Source: Marinococcus luteus (GTDB taxonomy: Bacteria > Bacillota > Bacilli > Bacillales > Marinococcaceae). From it: DNA of 64,000 bases. The stretch covers positions 62,001 to 126,000 of the forward strand of contig NZ_FNNC01000001.1 of NCBI RefSeq assembly GCF_900106595.1, read 5' to 3'. A model generated the notes under the pieces. The model did not search any database. It was given only the letters and a program-made list of their open reading frames with translations, and had not been told where the DNA came from. The position numbers and the translations under genes were made by a program. Positions 45,031 to 52,690 of this stretch are shown here, in pieces. How positions within the stretch are numbered: position 1 is the first letter of the stretch; each line of letters begins with the position of its first letter.

Positions 45031-46398
45031 ATGAAAGTAGCTAAATTTGGCGGAAGCTCTTTGGCAAGTGCAGAGCAGATTAAAAAGGTGGCAGACATCG
45101 TAGCGACCGATGAAGACCGCAGGGTGGTGGTAGTCTCTGCCCCAGGTAAACGAAACAGTGAAGATACGAAAGTGACAGATTTATTAATTGCCCTTGCGGA
45201 AGCCTGCCTGGAGAATTCCGGGGTGGAAGAGGCCAAAAACAGAGTACTGGAACGCTTCCGGAGTATTACAGCCGAACTGAATTTATCAGACGACATTATT
45301 GCAACTATTGAAAGTGATATTGAAGCCCGGATTCAGTTCACCAAAAGTAACGAAGGACGTTTTGTTGATCAAATGAAAGCCGGCGGCGAAGATAATAGCG
45401 CTAAGGTAGTGGCAAGGTATCTGCAGAGTATCGGAACCGTCGCCGAGTATGTTAACCCAAATGATGCCGGCTTGTTTGTAAGCGACACTCCCGGTAATGC
45501 CCAGGTGCTCAACGAGTCCTACGACCACATTTATAAGCTGCGCGAGCGTGACGGAGTAGTAGTCTTCCCAGGCTTTTTCGGCTATTCGAAAGAAGGGGAT
45601 CTCGTGACCTTCTCCCGGGGAGGTTCAGATATTACCGGCTCTATTCTGGCTGCAGGAGTACAGGCTGACCTTTACGAAAACTTCACAGATGTGGACTCGG
45701 TATTTGCAGCCAACCCGACGGTGGTGGACAGTCCGTGTGCGATTAAGCGGATGACTTATCGTGAAATGCGGGAGCTTTCCTATGCAGGATTCGCTGTTTT
45801 TCATGATGAAGCACTCATTCCGGCTTTTCGCAAAAAGATTCCGGTCTGCGTGAAAAACACAAATAATCCGCAGGGAAGCGGCACGATGATCATTTCTGAA
45901 CGGGAATATTCATTGAACCCAATTATCGGTATTGCGGCAGATAAAGGATTTGAAACTATCTACGTGCGCAAATACTTAATGAACAGAGAAGTAGGTTTCG
46001 GCCGCCGGCTGCTTGCGATTATTGAAGACGAAGGAGTTTCGTATGAGCACATGCCATCAGGGATCGATGACACGTCCATCATTATCGAAGAAGGCCAGAT
46101 GTCCAAAGAAAAAGAACAGCGTATCATTGAGCGGATCATGAATGAACTCGATGCAGACGACGCCTATATTGAAAAAGGCTACGCGATGATTATGCTCGTA
46201 GGCGAAGGCATGCATGAAACAGTCGGTGTAGCTGCCCGCGCGACCCGTGCATTCTCTGAAAAAGGCATTAACATTGAAATGATCAACCAGGGCTCATCTG
46301 AAGTGTCACTCAGTTTCGGTATTGCTGAAGAGCACGTTGATGAGGCCATCCGCGGTTTATATGAAGAATTTTTCAGCACGAAAGAAGTACTGCAGTAA
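45031..46398 (+). CDS. thrD: Aspartate kinase (class III, YclM/ThrD type)
   Basis: Phosphorylates aspartate, entering lysine, threonine, methionine and diaminopimelate synthesis. The 455-residue protein has the kinase motif KFGGSSLA (4-11), the long alpha-kinase domain with GRGGSD-like FSRGGSDITGS, and two C-terminal ACT domains (from about 305) for feedback control. Length and sequence fit B. subtilis YclM (454 aa), the threonine/lysine co-sensitive isozyme. AGGAGTGA precedes ATG 45031. It supplies the pathway that the dapH operon continues. Confidence 0.94.
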   Translation: MKVAKFGGSSLASAEQIKKVADIVATDEDRRVVVVSAPGKRNSEDTKVTDLLIALAEACLENSGVEEAKNRVLERFRSITAELNLSDDIIATIESDIEARIQFTKSNEGRFVDQMKAGGEDNSAKVVARYLQSIGTVAEYVNPNDAGLFVSDTPGNAQVLNESYDHIYKLRERDGVVVFPGFFGYSKEGDLVTFSRGGSDITGSILAAGVQADLYENFTDVDSVFAANPTVVDSPCAIKRMTYREMRELSYAGFAVFHDEALIPAFRKKIPVCVKNTNNPQGSGTMIISEREYSLNPIIGIAADKGFETIYVRKYLMNREVGFGRRLLAIIEDEGVSYEHMPSGIDDTSIIIEEGQMSKEKEQRIIERIMNELDADDAYIEKGYAMIMLVGEGMHETVGVAARATRAFSEKGINIEMINQGSSEVSLSFGIAEEHVDEAIRGLYEEFFSTKEVLQ

Positions 46399-46402
46399 AA
46401 AT

Positions 46403-46432
46403 AAAGAGGGCGGCCACGGGCTGCCCTCTTTT
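46403..46432. terminator. Terminator after the aspartokinase gene
   Basis: AAAGAGGGCGGCC pairs with GGCTGCCCTCTTT (one G-U) around a tight loop; T-rich on both exits, so it probably also serves the convergent channel gene. Confidence 0.88.
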
Positions 46433-46444
46433 GTGCATAAAAAG

Positions 46445-47254
46445 CTAATCCTTCTGTTTTTCTTTTAGAAGCTGTTTAATATCGCTCAGCTCGCTCTCCA
46501 TGTGATCGAGCTGCTTCTGCAGCTTGTCTTCACTTTCTTCGGCTTCTGCCTTTTCAACGTTACTTACAATGACACCGACAAACAGGTTAAACACAACAAA
46601 TGTTCCGACGAGCACAAAGGAGACAAAATAAATCCAGCTTAATGGATTGGTTTCAGCGATTGGCCGCATGACTGCACTTGCCCATGACTCGAGGGTGACG
46701 ACCTGAAAAAGCGTCAGCAAAGACTGGAAAATGTCCCCGAAATATTCAGGAGCCGTGTCGCGGTAAAGCATTGTGCCAATTACTGCATACACGTAAAAAA
46801 TGATGCTCATCAGAATCATGATGTTTCCCAGCGAAGGGATGGTGCGGAGCAGAGCATCCACGAGCCGTCGCAGAGAAGGGACAACTGTGATAGCCCGAAG
46901 CACCCGGAGGACCCGGAGCACCCGGAGGACGGTGATAAAGGCCGAACCGGCAAAAATGTGCCCGGCTGCTACAATGAAGAAATCAAACCAGTTCCAGGGA
47001 GACCGGAAAAAACGATGGGAGGGAAAAATCCCTAAAAACCGGATGATAACTTCGATGGTAAACAGCCAGAGAAGTATGTAATTCAGCACAGAAAACGTAT
47101 TTTCATAGCGGCTGTACAAGGTTTCGGAAGTTTCAAGCCCTACGAGCAGTGCGTTAAATAAAATAAGTGTCGTTACAACAGCGGTAAAAAACGGCTGATC
47201 CAAAATGACAGCTAAACGCTGCCTAAAACGGGTAAAGGTAGATATCTCGCTCAT
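46445..47254 (-). CDS. Voltage-gated sodium channel, NaChBac family
   Basis: A one-domain, six-helix channel that assembles as a tetramer and admits Na+. It has 269 residues. The S4 voltage sensor has arginines at 111, 114, 117 and 120. The selectivity filter is TLESWAS (187-193), identical to NaChBac. A predicted coiled coil (about 235-267) ends the protein. In alkaliphilic Bacillus the homologue NaVBP supports Na+ re-entry for motility, chemotaxis and pH homeostasis. It fits well with the Na+/H+ antiporter at 5642. Confidence 0.95.
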   Translation of the reverse strand: MSEISTFTRFRQRLAVILDQPFFTAVVTTLILFNALLVGLETSETLYSRYENTFSVLNYILLWLFTIEVIIRFLGIFPSHRFFRSPWNWFDFFIVAAGHIFAGSAFITVLRVLRVLRVLRAITVVPSLRRLVDALLRTIPSLGNIMILMSIIFYVYAVIGTMLYRDTAPEYFGDIFQSLLTLFQVVTLESWASAVMRPIAETNPLSWIYFVSFVLVGTFVVFNLFVGVIVSNVEKAEAEESEDKLQKQLDHMESELSDIKQLLKEKQKD

Positions 47255-47344
47255 TGGTGGACTCCTTTAAAAAGATGTGAACCGTTTTGATTGTACAGAA
47301 AAAAACAAACGAAGAAAAGAAATAGCTGTGTGAGGAGGAAATAT

Positions 47345-48334
47345 ATGAATCCGGATGTCATTATTATCGGTGCCGGCCTCGCCGGATGGAGCGCGAACCG
47401 GGAGCTTGAAAAGCACGGGCTGCGCACTGAGGTTGTAGAAAAAAGCAGAGGACTCGGCGGCAGAATGGCTACACGAAGATTGAACGACGGCCGTGCGGAT
47501 CACGGGGCTCAGTTCTTCACTGCCAGAAGTCAATCGATGAAAGAGACAGTAAAAGAATGGGAAGCGGCGGGATACATACGCAATTGGAGCAATGGGTTTA
47601 TCCAGCTCGAAAACCTTGAGCAAAAGCAGCATTTTCAGGGAGACGGCCATCCGAGATATGTCGGGCGGGCCGGGATGGCCCCACTGATGAAAAATTTATG
47701 GAAGGGGAAAACGATAGAAAAAGAAACGAAAATTACGTCGATCGTGCCCGGGGAAGAAGGCTGGCTGCTTCGTACAGATACTAAACAAATGGAAGCGCTG
47801 GCTGTACTTTTAACTTCCCCGGTGCCGCAGTCCCTCGATATGCTGCAAAACGTTCCCGGAGAGCGGAGGTGGGAAAAAGATCTTTCTTCTGTCCGCTATG
47901 ACCCGTGCTTATCCGTAATGGTCGAATATGACGGAGAGAGTCCTCTTGAGGCGCCAGGAGGCATCCAGACCAGGGATTCGAGAATTCAGTTTATCGGCTG
48001 TAATCATCAGAAAGGCATTTCTGCTTCCTGCGTTATTACCATACACGCAGAAGGCGAATGGTCGAGGGAGCACTGGGATGACAGCGACGAAGCTTTTGCC
48101 GAAGAACTGTGCCGAATTGCCGGGCCGCTCCTTGACCGCAAAAAAATAACGGAGCTTCACCCGAAGCGCTGGCGGTATGCGAAGGCGGTGCATATGTATC
48201 CGGACCGTTCAAGGAGCTATGATTCGCCGTATCCTCTTGCATTCGCCGGAGACGCGTTTGGGGAAGGAAAAGTAGAAGGAGCCGTTTTAAGCGGAAAGGA
48301 TGCGGCAGGTAAAATTATTTCCCTGCTTCAATAA
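47345..48334 (+). CDS. FAD-dependent oxidoreductase, renalase-like (COG3380)
   Basis: A 329-residue flavoprotein of the amine-oxidase/renalase group. It has the Rossmann FAD motif IIGAGLAGW (residues 6-14), the EKSRGLGGRMATRR motif and the DHGAQFFTAR stretch typical of the family, and a C-terminal GDAFGEGKVEGA FAD motif. GAGGAGGA precedes ATG 47345; the upstream extension lacks a site. The substrate is unknown, possibly oxidised nicotinamide side products as in renalases. Confidence 0.88.
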   Translation: MNPDVIIIGAGLAGWSANRELEKHGLRTEVVEKSRGLGGRMATRRLNDGRADHGAQFFTARSQSMKETVKEWEAAGYIRNWSNGFIQLENLEQKQHFQGDGHPRYVGRAGMAPLMKNLWKGKTIEKETKITSIVPGEEGWLLRTDTKQMEALAVLLTSPVPQSLDMLQNVPGERRWEKDLSSVRYDPCLSVMVEYDGESPLEAPGGIQTRDSRIQFIGCNHQKGISASCVITIHAEGEWSREHWDDSDEAFAEELCRIAGPLLDRKKITELHPKRWRYAKAVHMYPDRSRSYDSPYPLAFAGDAFGEGKVEGAVLSGKDAAGKIISLLQ

Positions 48335-48366
48335 AAAGCAGGAGCCGGGACCCGGTTCCTGCTTTT
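48334..48366. terminator. Bidirectional terminator, FAD enzyme / proBAC
   Basis: AAAAGCAGGAGCC pairs with GGTTCCTGCTTTT (one G-U), flanked by A- and T-runs. Confidence 0.9.
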
Positions 48367-48372
48367 CTGTCA

Positions 48373-49203
48373 TTAATCACCAATGGAGCCGGATCGCTTC
48401 GAAGCCTCTTTCATGGCTTCTAAAAAATGCTTCTGCACTCTGTGTTTTTCAAGGTGGGTGAAAGCCGCTTCAGTCACTCCATTTGGACTCAGTACTTCCT
48501 GATACAGTTCATGCGGTTTTTTGTCAGAATCAAGGTAGCGAAAAGCTGCTCCTTCAATCGTGTGAGCGATAATATTTTTTGCTTCCTCCGGGTCAAAGCC
48601 GGATTCGGCCGCCATTTGCTCCATCGCTTCCAAAAAATAATAAAAATAGGCCGGGCCGCTTCCGGCAATCGCGGTGAAGCCGTCGATGTCCTGCTCGGAA
48701 ATTGTGTGGACGCTCCCGACTACCTGAAACAGCGATTCCGCAAGATCAAGATCCTCGTCATTGGCATAAGTTCCTGCGCATATAGCCGTTGTCGAGGCCC
48801 CGACGTGGGCAGAGGTGTTTGGCATCGAACGCACTACCGGCACATCCTGTTCGACAAAGGATTCAAGGTCACTTAAAGAAATACCGGCCAGGACGCTGAT
48901 CAAGAGCTTATCTTTTGTCAGTTCTCCGGCGAATGACTGGACGACCGCTTCAGCGTCTTTTGGTTTGACGGCGAGAACGACGATGTCCGCCGCTTTCACG
49001 GCTTCCTGATTATTGGTTTTCACCTCGATGCCGTACTGCTCCTTCAGCCGTGCCTGCTTATCCGCAGACGATTTCACCGTTCCGAGTACGTTTGCCGGTT
49101 TGACCAGCTCATGGCGCAGAAGTCCTGAAAATATAGCTTCTGCCATGGAGCCGGAGCCGATAAATGCAATGGTTTTCTGCTGTAGGTTTGTTTTTGTCAT
49201 CAT
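48373..49203 (-). CDS. proC: Pyrroline-5-carboxylate reductase
   Basis: Last step of proline synthesis, NAD(P)H-dependent. It has 276 residues: Rossmann motif IGSGSMAEAI, and the C-terminal signature region GSGPAYFYYFLEAM with SPNGVTEAA. Two tandem ATGs (49203 and 49200) overlap the proA stop codon, so translation is coupled. It is the third gene of the T-box-controlled proBAC operon. Confidence 0.95.
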   Translation of the reverse strand: MMTKTNLQQKTIAFIGSGSMAEAIFSGLLRHELVKPANVLGTVKSSADKQARLKEQYGIEVKTNNQEAVKAADIVVLAVKPKDAEAVVQSFAGELTKDKLLISVLAGISLSDLESFVEQDVPVVRSMPNTSAHVGASTTAICAGTYANDEDLDLAESLFQVVGSVHTISEQDIDGFTAIAGSGPAYFYYFLEAMEQMAAESGFDPEEAKNIIAHTIEGAAFRYLDSDKKPHELYQEVLSPNGVTEAAFTHLEKHRVQKHFLEAMKEASKRSGSIGD

Positions 49204-50462
49204 TTGATCTGCCCATCTCCGTGAATTAAATATTTGTAGGAAGTGATCGCCTTCAGCCCCATTGGCCCGCGTGCATGCAGCTTCTGGGTGCTCACTCCAA
49301 TTTCTGCCCCAAAGCCGAATTCGAATCCGTCGGTGAAGCGGGTGGACGCATTATGATAAAGAGCTGCTGCATCGATCTGCTGGAAAAACTTCCGTTTATT
49401 TTCCGCGGATTCTGTAACAATGGCCTCAGAGTGATACGTCGTGAATGTATTGATATGCTCGATGGCTTCTTCCGTATCCTGCACGGCTTTCACCGAAACA
49501 ATCATATCCAGATATTCGGTGTTCCAATCCTCGTCGGCTGCGGGCTCCACATCGCCGTGCAGCTTTTGCACCTCGGTGTCCCCGCGGATAGCAACTCCGT
49601 GGGCAAGCAGTGCATGCACCAATGATTCTCCGTGGGCCTCAAGCCAGGACTGATGCACAAGAATGGTTTCAGCTGCATTGCAGACAGAAGGGCGCTGCGT
49701 TTTAGCGTTAACGGCAATCTGAACCGCTTTGTCGGCTTCGGCGGTTTTATCAATGAAAATGTGGCAGTTGCCGACGCCGGTTTCAAGCACCGGCACGGTG
49801 GACTGATTGACTACGGTTTTTATTAAATTGGCACCCCCGCGAGGAATCAGCACATCCAGATAATCATTCATCTGAAACATTGTGGTGGCTGCTTCTCTCG
49901 AAGTGTCGGAGGCAAGCTGCACCGCTTCTTTCGGAAGGGAGGTTTTTGCTAAAGCCTCCCATATAGCGTCCATGACCGCCTGGTTTGACTGGAAAGCGGA
50001 AGAGCTGCCGCGTAAAAGAACGCCGTTGCCGGTTTTTAAAGCAAGAGCAGCTGCGTCAGCTGTCACATTCGGGCGGGCTTCGTAAATCATGCCGATCACG
50101 CCGAGCGGCACCCGGACGCTTTCCATTTTCAGGCCGTTCGGCCGGGTCCAGGACTCAATGGTTTCACCGATAGGATCTTCAAGAGACGCGATCTGACGGC
50201 AGCCGTCAGCCATGCCGGCGATACGTCCGGAATCAAGCGTAAGGCGGTCAAGGAGGGCAGAGGATAAGCCGTTTTTCCTACCTGCCTCAAGGTCTTTGGC
50301 GTTTGCTTCAAGAATAAAAGCTTCCCGCGTTTCGAGTTCGTCAGCGATAAGTAAAAGCGCCTTGTTTTTTTCTTCGGTAGAAGCAGCAGCGACACGCTTA
50401 GACGCTTTTTTAGCTGCTTCTCCCTGCATCCGCATCTGGGTGCTGATTTGTGTTTGTTCCAT
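49200..50462 (-). CDS. proA: Gamma-glutamyl phosphate reductase
   Basis: Reduces gamma-glutamyl phosphate to glutamate semialdehyde with NADPH. The 420-residue protein is of the aldehyde-dehydrogenase fold with catalytic C261 in RPSVCNAAET. It lies 2 nt after proB and overlaps proC. Expression should follow proline-tRNA charging through the upstream T-box. Confidence 0.96.
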   Translation of the reverse strand: MEQTQISTQMRMQGEAAKKASKRVAAASTEEKNKALLLIADELETREAFILEANAKDLEAGRKNGLSSALLDRLTLDSGRIAGMADGCRQIASLEDPIGETIESWTRPNGLKMESVRVPLGVIGMIYEARPNVTADAAALALKTGNGVLLRGSSSAFQSNQAVMDAIWEALAKTSLPKEAVQLASDTSREAATTMFQMNDYLDVLIPRGGANLIKTVVNQSTVPVLETGVGNCHIFIDKTAEADKAVQIAVNAKTQRPSVCNAAETILVHQSWLEAHGESLVHALLAHGVAIRGDTEVQKLHGDVEPAADEDWNTEYLDMIVSVKAVQDTEEAIEHINTFTTYHSEAIVTESAENKRKFFQQIDAAALYHNASTRFTDGFEFGFGAEIGVSTQKLHARGPMGLKAITSYKYLIHGDGQIK

Positions 50463-50464
50463 GT

Positions 50465-51580
50465 TTATCTCTCCCTTACAGTAGTAATCCAGTTATCCCG
50501 GTGGATGACTTCTGATTTTGACGTTAATGTAAACGAGGCAGCTTCAGCCGAGGATTTCCCTTTAACAGCCTGCAGCTCCTTGGCACTCATGTTCACCTGT
50601 CCGCGTCCGAGCAGCTGGTCTTTCTGATCATACACATCGACAACATTTCCAGCGGAAAAATGGCCCTGGACCTCGACGATACCGGCAGGGAGCAGGCTTT
50701 TCCCTGAGCGAAGAAGCGCTTTTGCTGCTCCTTCATCAACCACTACGGCGCCGGCAATAACGGAGTGGAGGCCAATCCATTGTTTTTTATTGTTGACGAC
50801 ATCGCCGCCGGGCACACCTATATAGGTGCCGTCTCCTTTGCCGCTGAGGACGTCTTCGAGACGGTGACCGCTGCCGAGCCTGCCGACAAATACCCGGGTG
50901 CCGAGACGGATAGCTGTGCCGGCCGCTTTTAGTTTGGAGCGCATGCCGCCGGTGCCGACAGAGGAGCTGGATTCTCCGGCCTGCTCCATTAAATCGTTTG
51001 TGATGGAGGGGATGAAATGATATTTTTTGGCTTCCGGATCTTCGTATGGGTTCTTATCGTAAATGCCGTTGATATCTGTTAATATCAGCAGTGTATCTGC
51101 ATGCACAAGTCCCGCTACAAGTGCCGACAGCATGTCATTATCCCCGAACGTAAGTTCATCAACAGCGATGGAGTCATTTTCGTTAATAATGGGAAGCACC
51201 TGGCGGTGAAGGAGCTCGGTAATAGTGGAATGGGCGTTCTGGTACTGGCTGTGATTGGCGAAATTTTCCCGGGTTAAAAGCAGCTGGCCGCAAGCGATAT
51301 TCACTCTGCTGAATTCTTCGTTATACGCCTGCATCAGCTGGCTCTGTCCGACAGCGGCGGCTGCCTGTTTGCCGGCAGTCGTAACCGGCCGGGACGGATA
51401 GCCAAGGTCATAAAAGCCGGCAGCTACGGCCCCGGAGCTGATCAAAATAACTTCATTTCCTGCCTGGCGCAGCCGGATGATTTCATCTGCGTACTGCTTC
51501 AGCTTTTCCCTGCTTAAGCTTCCCTGCTGGTTCGTTAAAGAGCTGCTCCCGATTTTAACAACGACCCGTTCTTTTTTCAT
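50465..51580 (-). CDS. proB: Glutamate 5-kinase
   Basis: First step of proline synthesis. The 371-residue protein has the amino-acid kinase domain (KIGSSSLT at about 8-15; NENDSIAVDELTFGDND) and a C-terminal PUA domain (about 280-365). AGGTGG 5-6 nt before ATG 51580 fixes the start; the upstream open frame runs into the T-box terminator. In B. subtilis this T-box-controlled isozyme set serves anabolic, not osmotic, proline. Confidence 0.96.
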   Translation of the reverse strand: MKKERVVVKIGSSSLTNQQGSLSREKLKQYADEIIRLRQAGNEVILISSGAVAAGFYDLGYPSRPVTTAGKQAAAAVGQSQLMQAYNEEFSRVNIACGQLLLTRENFANHSQYQNAHSTITELLHRQVLPIINENDSIAVDELTFGDNDMLSALVAGLVHADTLLILTDINGIYDKNPYEDPEAKKYHFIPSITNDLMEQAGESSSSVGTGGMRSKLKAAGTAIRLGTRVFVGRLGSGHRLEDVLSGKGDGTYIGVPGGDVVNNKKQWIGLHSVIAGAVVVDEGAAKALLRSGKSLLPAGIVEVQGHFSAGNVVDVYDQKDQLLGRGQVNMSAKELQAVKGKSSAEAASFTLTSKSEVIHRDNWITTVRER

Positions 51581-51612
51581 TGGAACCACCTGTCTTATTC
51601 GTTCTGATTGCA

Positions 51613-51856
51613 TATAAAAAACTCCTTCGCCTGTAAAAGGACGAAAGAGTTATCCGCGGTACCACCTTTAGTTGAAAAGACTAGCGTCTTTTCCGCTCAT
51701 GCCCATTAACGCAGGACTGCGTCCTAAAGGAAGCTCACGGACAGGTTCAGGCAAAACAAATTCCGGCATAGCTTTCAGCTCATGGCTATGCTCTCTGTCG
51801 GTGCTTTGTCCTACTATTTCCGTTTCACAGCTTTTGCACTATTCAGCTTATTTGTG
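51613..51856 (-). promoter_or_regulatory. T-box leader, proline-type, controlling proBAC
   Basis: On the - strand the leader has a stem I region with an AGTA bulge motif and a candidate CCT specifier triplet (complement of 51743-51745). The conserved T-box AAGGTGGTACCGCGG follows (complement of 51654-51668). Last comes a 12-bp terminator stem with a T-run (complement of 51613-51651). The variable T-box base (T) fits a discriminator A, as in tRNA-Pro. Uncharged tRNA-Pro would stabilise the antiterminator and allow proBAC transcription. Confidence 0.92.
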
Positions 51857-51862
51857 ATTACT

Positions 51863-51891
51863 ATTATGTGAAGTGCCGGGTAGTTTGTCAA
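51863..51891 (-). promoter_or_regulatory. Promoter of the proBAC T-box transcript
   Basis: TTGACA, 17-nt spacer, CATAAT on the - strand, directly before the T-box leader. Confidence 0.8.
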
Positions 51892-51919
51892 GTTTTAATA
51901 CGTCTGGGAGGAAGATTAG

Positions 51920-52690
51920 TTGAAAACAATTATATTAACAGGAGCAAGCAGTGGTATCGGCAGAAAAACAGCGGAAAAGCTCGTGCAAAACGGAGAGAAG
52001 GTAATAGGCATAGGAAGAAACACGGAGAAGCTGGAGGCAGCTGCAGCGGAGTGGAGGGATCAGCCCGGAGAATTTGCAGCCTGGACGATGGACGTGGGAG
52101 AGGTAAGAAATGCAGGGGAAGAAATGAAAAAAATCACCCGCATTCATGGCAGCCCGGACGTACTTATCAATAACGCCGGTACAGGAAAGTTTGGGGAGCT
52201 GGAGCAGCTGAGCATAGAGGACTGGGAGCAGATGATAGATATAAATGTAAAAGGAAGCATCGCCATTACGCAGGCGCTGCTTCCTGAATTAAAACAGACG
52301 GGAGGACATATCGTTTTTACAGGATCAACTGCAGGCATTATCGGCACGCCCAAAGCGACTGTTTACGCCGCGAGTAAGCGTGCTGTGCTTGGATTCGCCG
52401 AAGCGCTGCGCCTGGAAACGGCTGGAACCGGGGTGCGGGTGTCGGTATTAAATACCGGGCCGGTAAAAACTGAGTTTCATGACCGCGCTGATCCGAGCGG
52501 GAGGTACAAGCGTAAGGTCGAGCAGATAGCCCTGTCCCCCGAAAAAGTAGCCGCGCAGCTGGTGAAGCTGCTGGAGAAGCCGAAGCGTACGGTTTTTATG
52601 CCCTGGTGGATGAAAGTCCTAAGTACGCTGTACCAGCTTTGGCCTTCAGTGTTGGAAAAAATCGGCCGCAGGCAGTTTCACCGCAAATGA
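51920..52690 (+). CDS. SDR family oxidoreductase
   Basis: A 256-residue NAD(P)-dependent short-chain dehydrogenase of the classical type: TGASSGIGRKTAE (cofactor), NNAGTG, catalytic Ser-Tyr-Lys in FTGSTAG and YAASK. A hydrophobic/basic C-terminal tail (about 220-256) could attach it to the membrane, as in YqjQ-like proteins. The start is TTG 51920 after GGGAGGAAG. Its stop codon abuts that of the convergent desaturase-like gene with no gap and no terminator. Confidence 0.9.
   Translation: MKTIILTGASSGIGRKTAEKLVQNGEKVIGIGRNTEKLEAAAAEWRDQPGEFAAWTMDVGEVRNAGEEMKKITRIHGSPDVLINNAGTGKFGELEQLSIEDWEQMIDINVKGSIAITQALLPELKQTGGHIVFTGSTAGIIGTPKATVYAASKRAVLGFAEALRLETAGTGVRVSVLNTGPVKTEFHDRADPSGRYKRKVEQIALSPEKVAAQLVKLLEKPKRTVFMPWWMKVLSTLYQLWPSVLEKIGRRQFHRK

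Noticed and set aside
46899-46935. Short tandem repeat as a possible mobile or CRISPR-like repeat
   Set aside because: It is in frame and encodes the RVL triplets of the channel voltage sensor; it is functional coding repetition.
51672-51857. + strand ORF of 61 codons
   Set aside because: Lies entirely on the complement of the proBAC T-box leader, whose RNA structure explains the sequence.
51868-52173. + strand ORF of 101 codons inside the SDR gene
   Set aside because: Shifted frame of the SDR gene; Lys/Arg-rich translation without conserved motifs.
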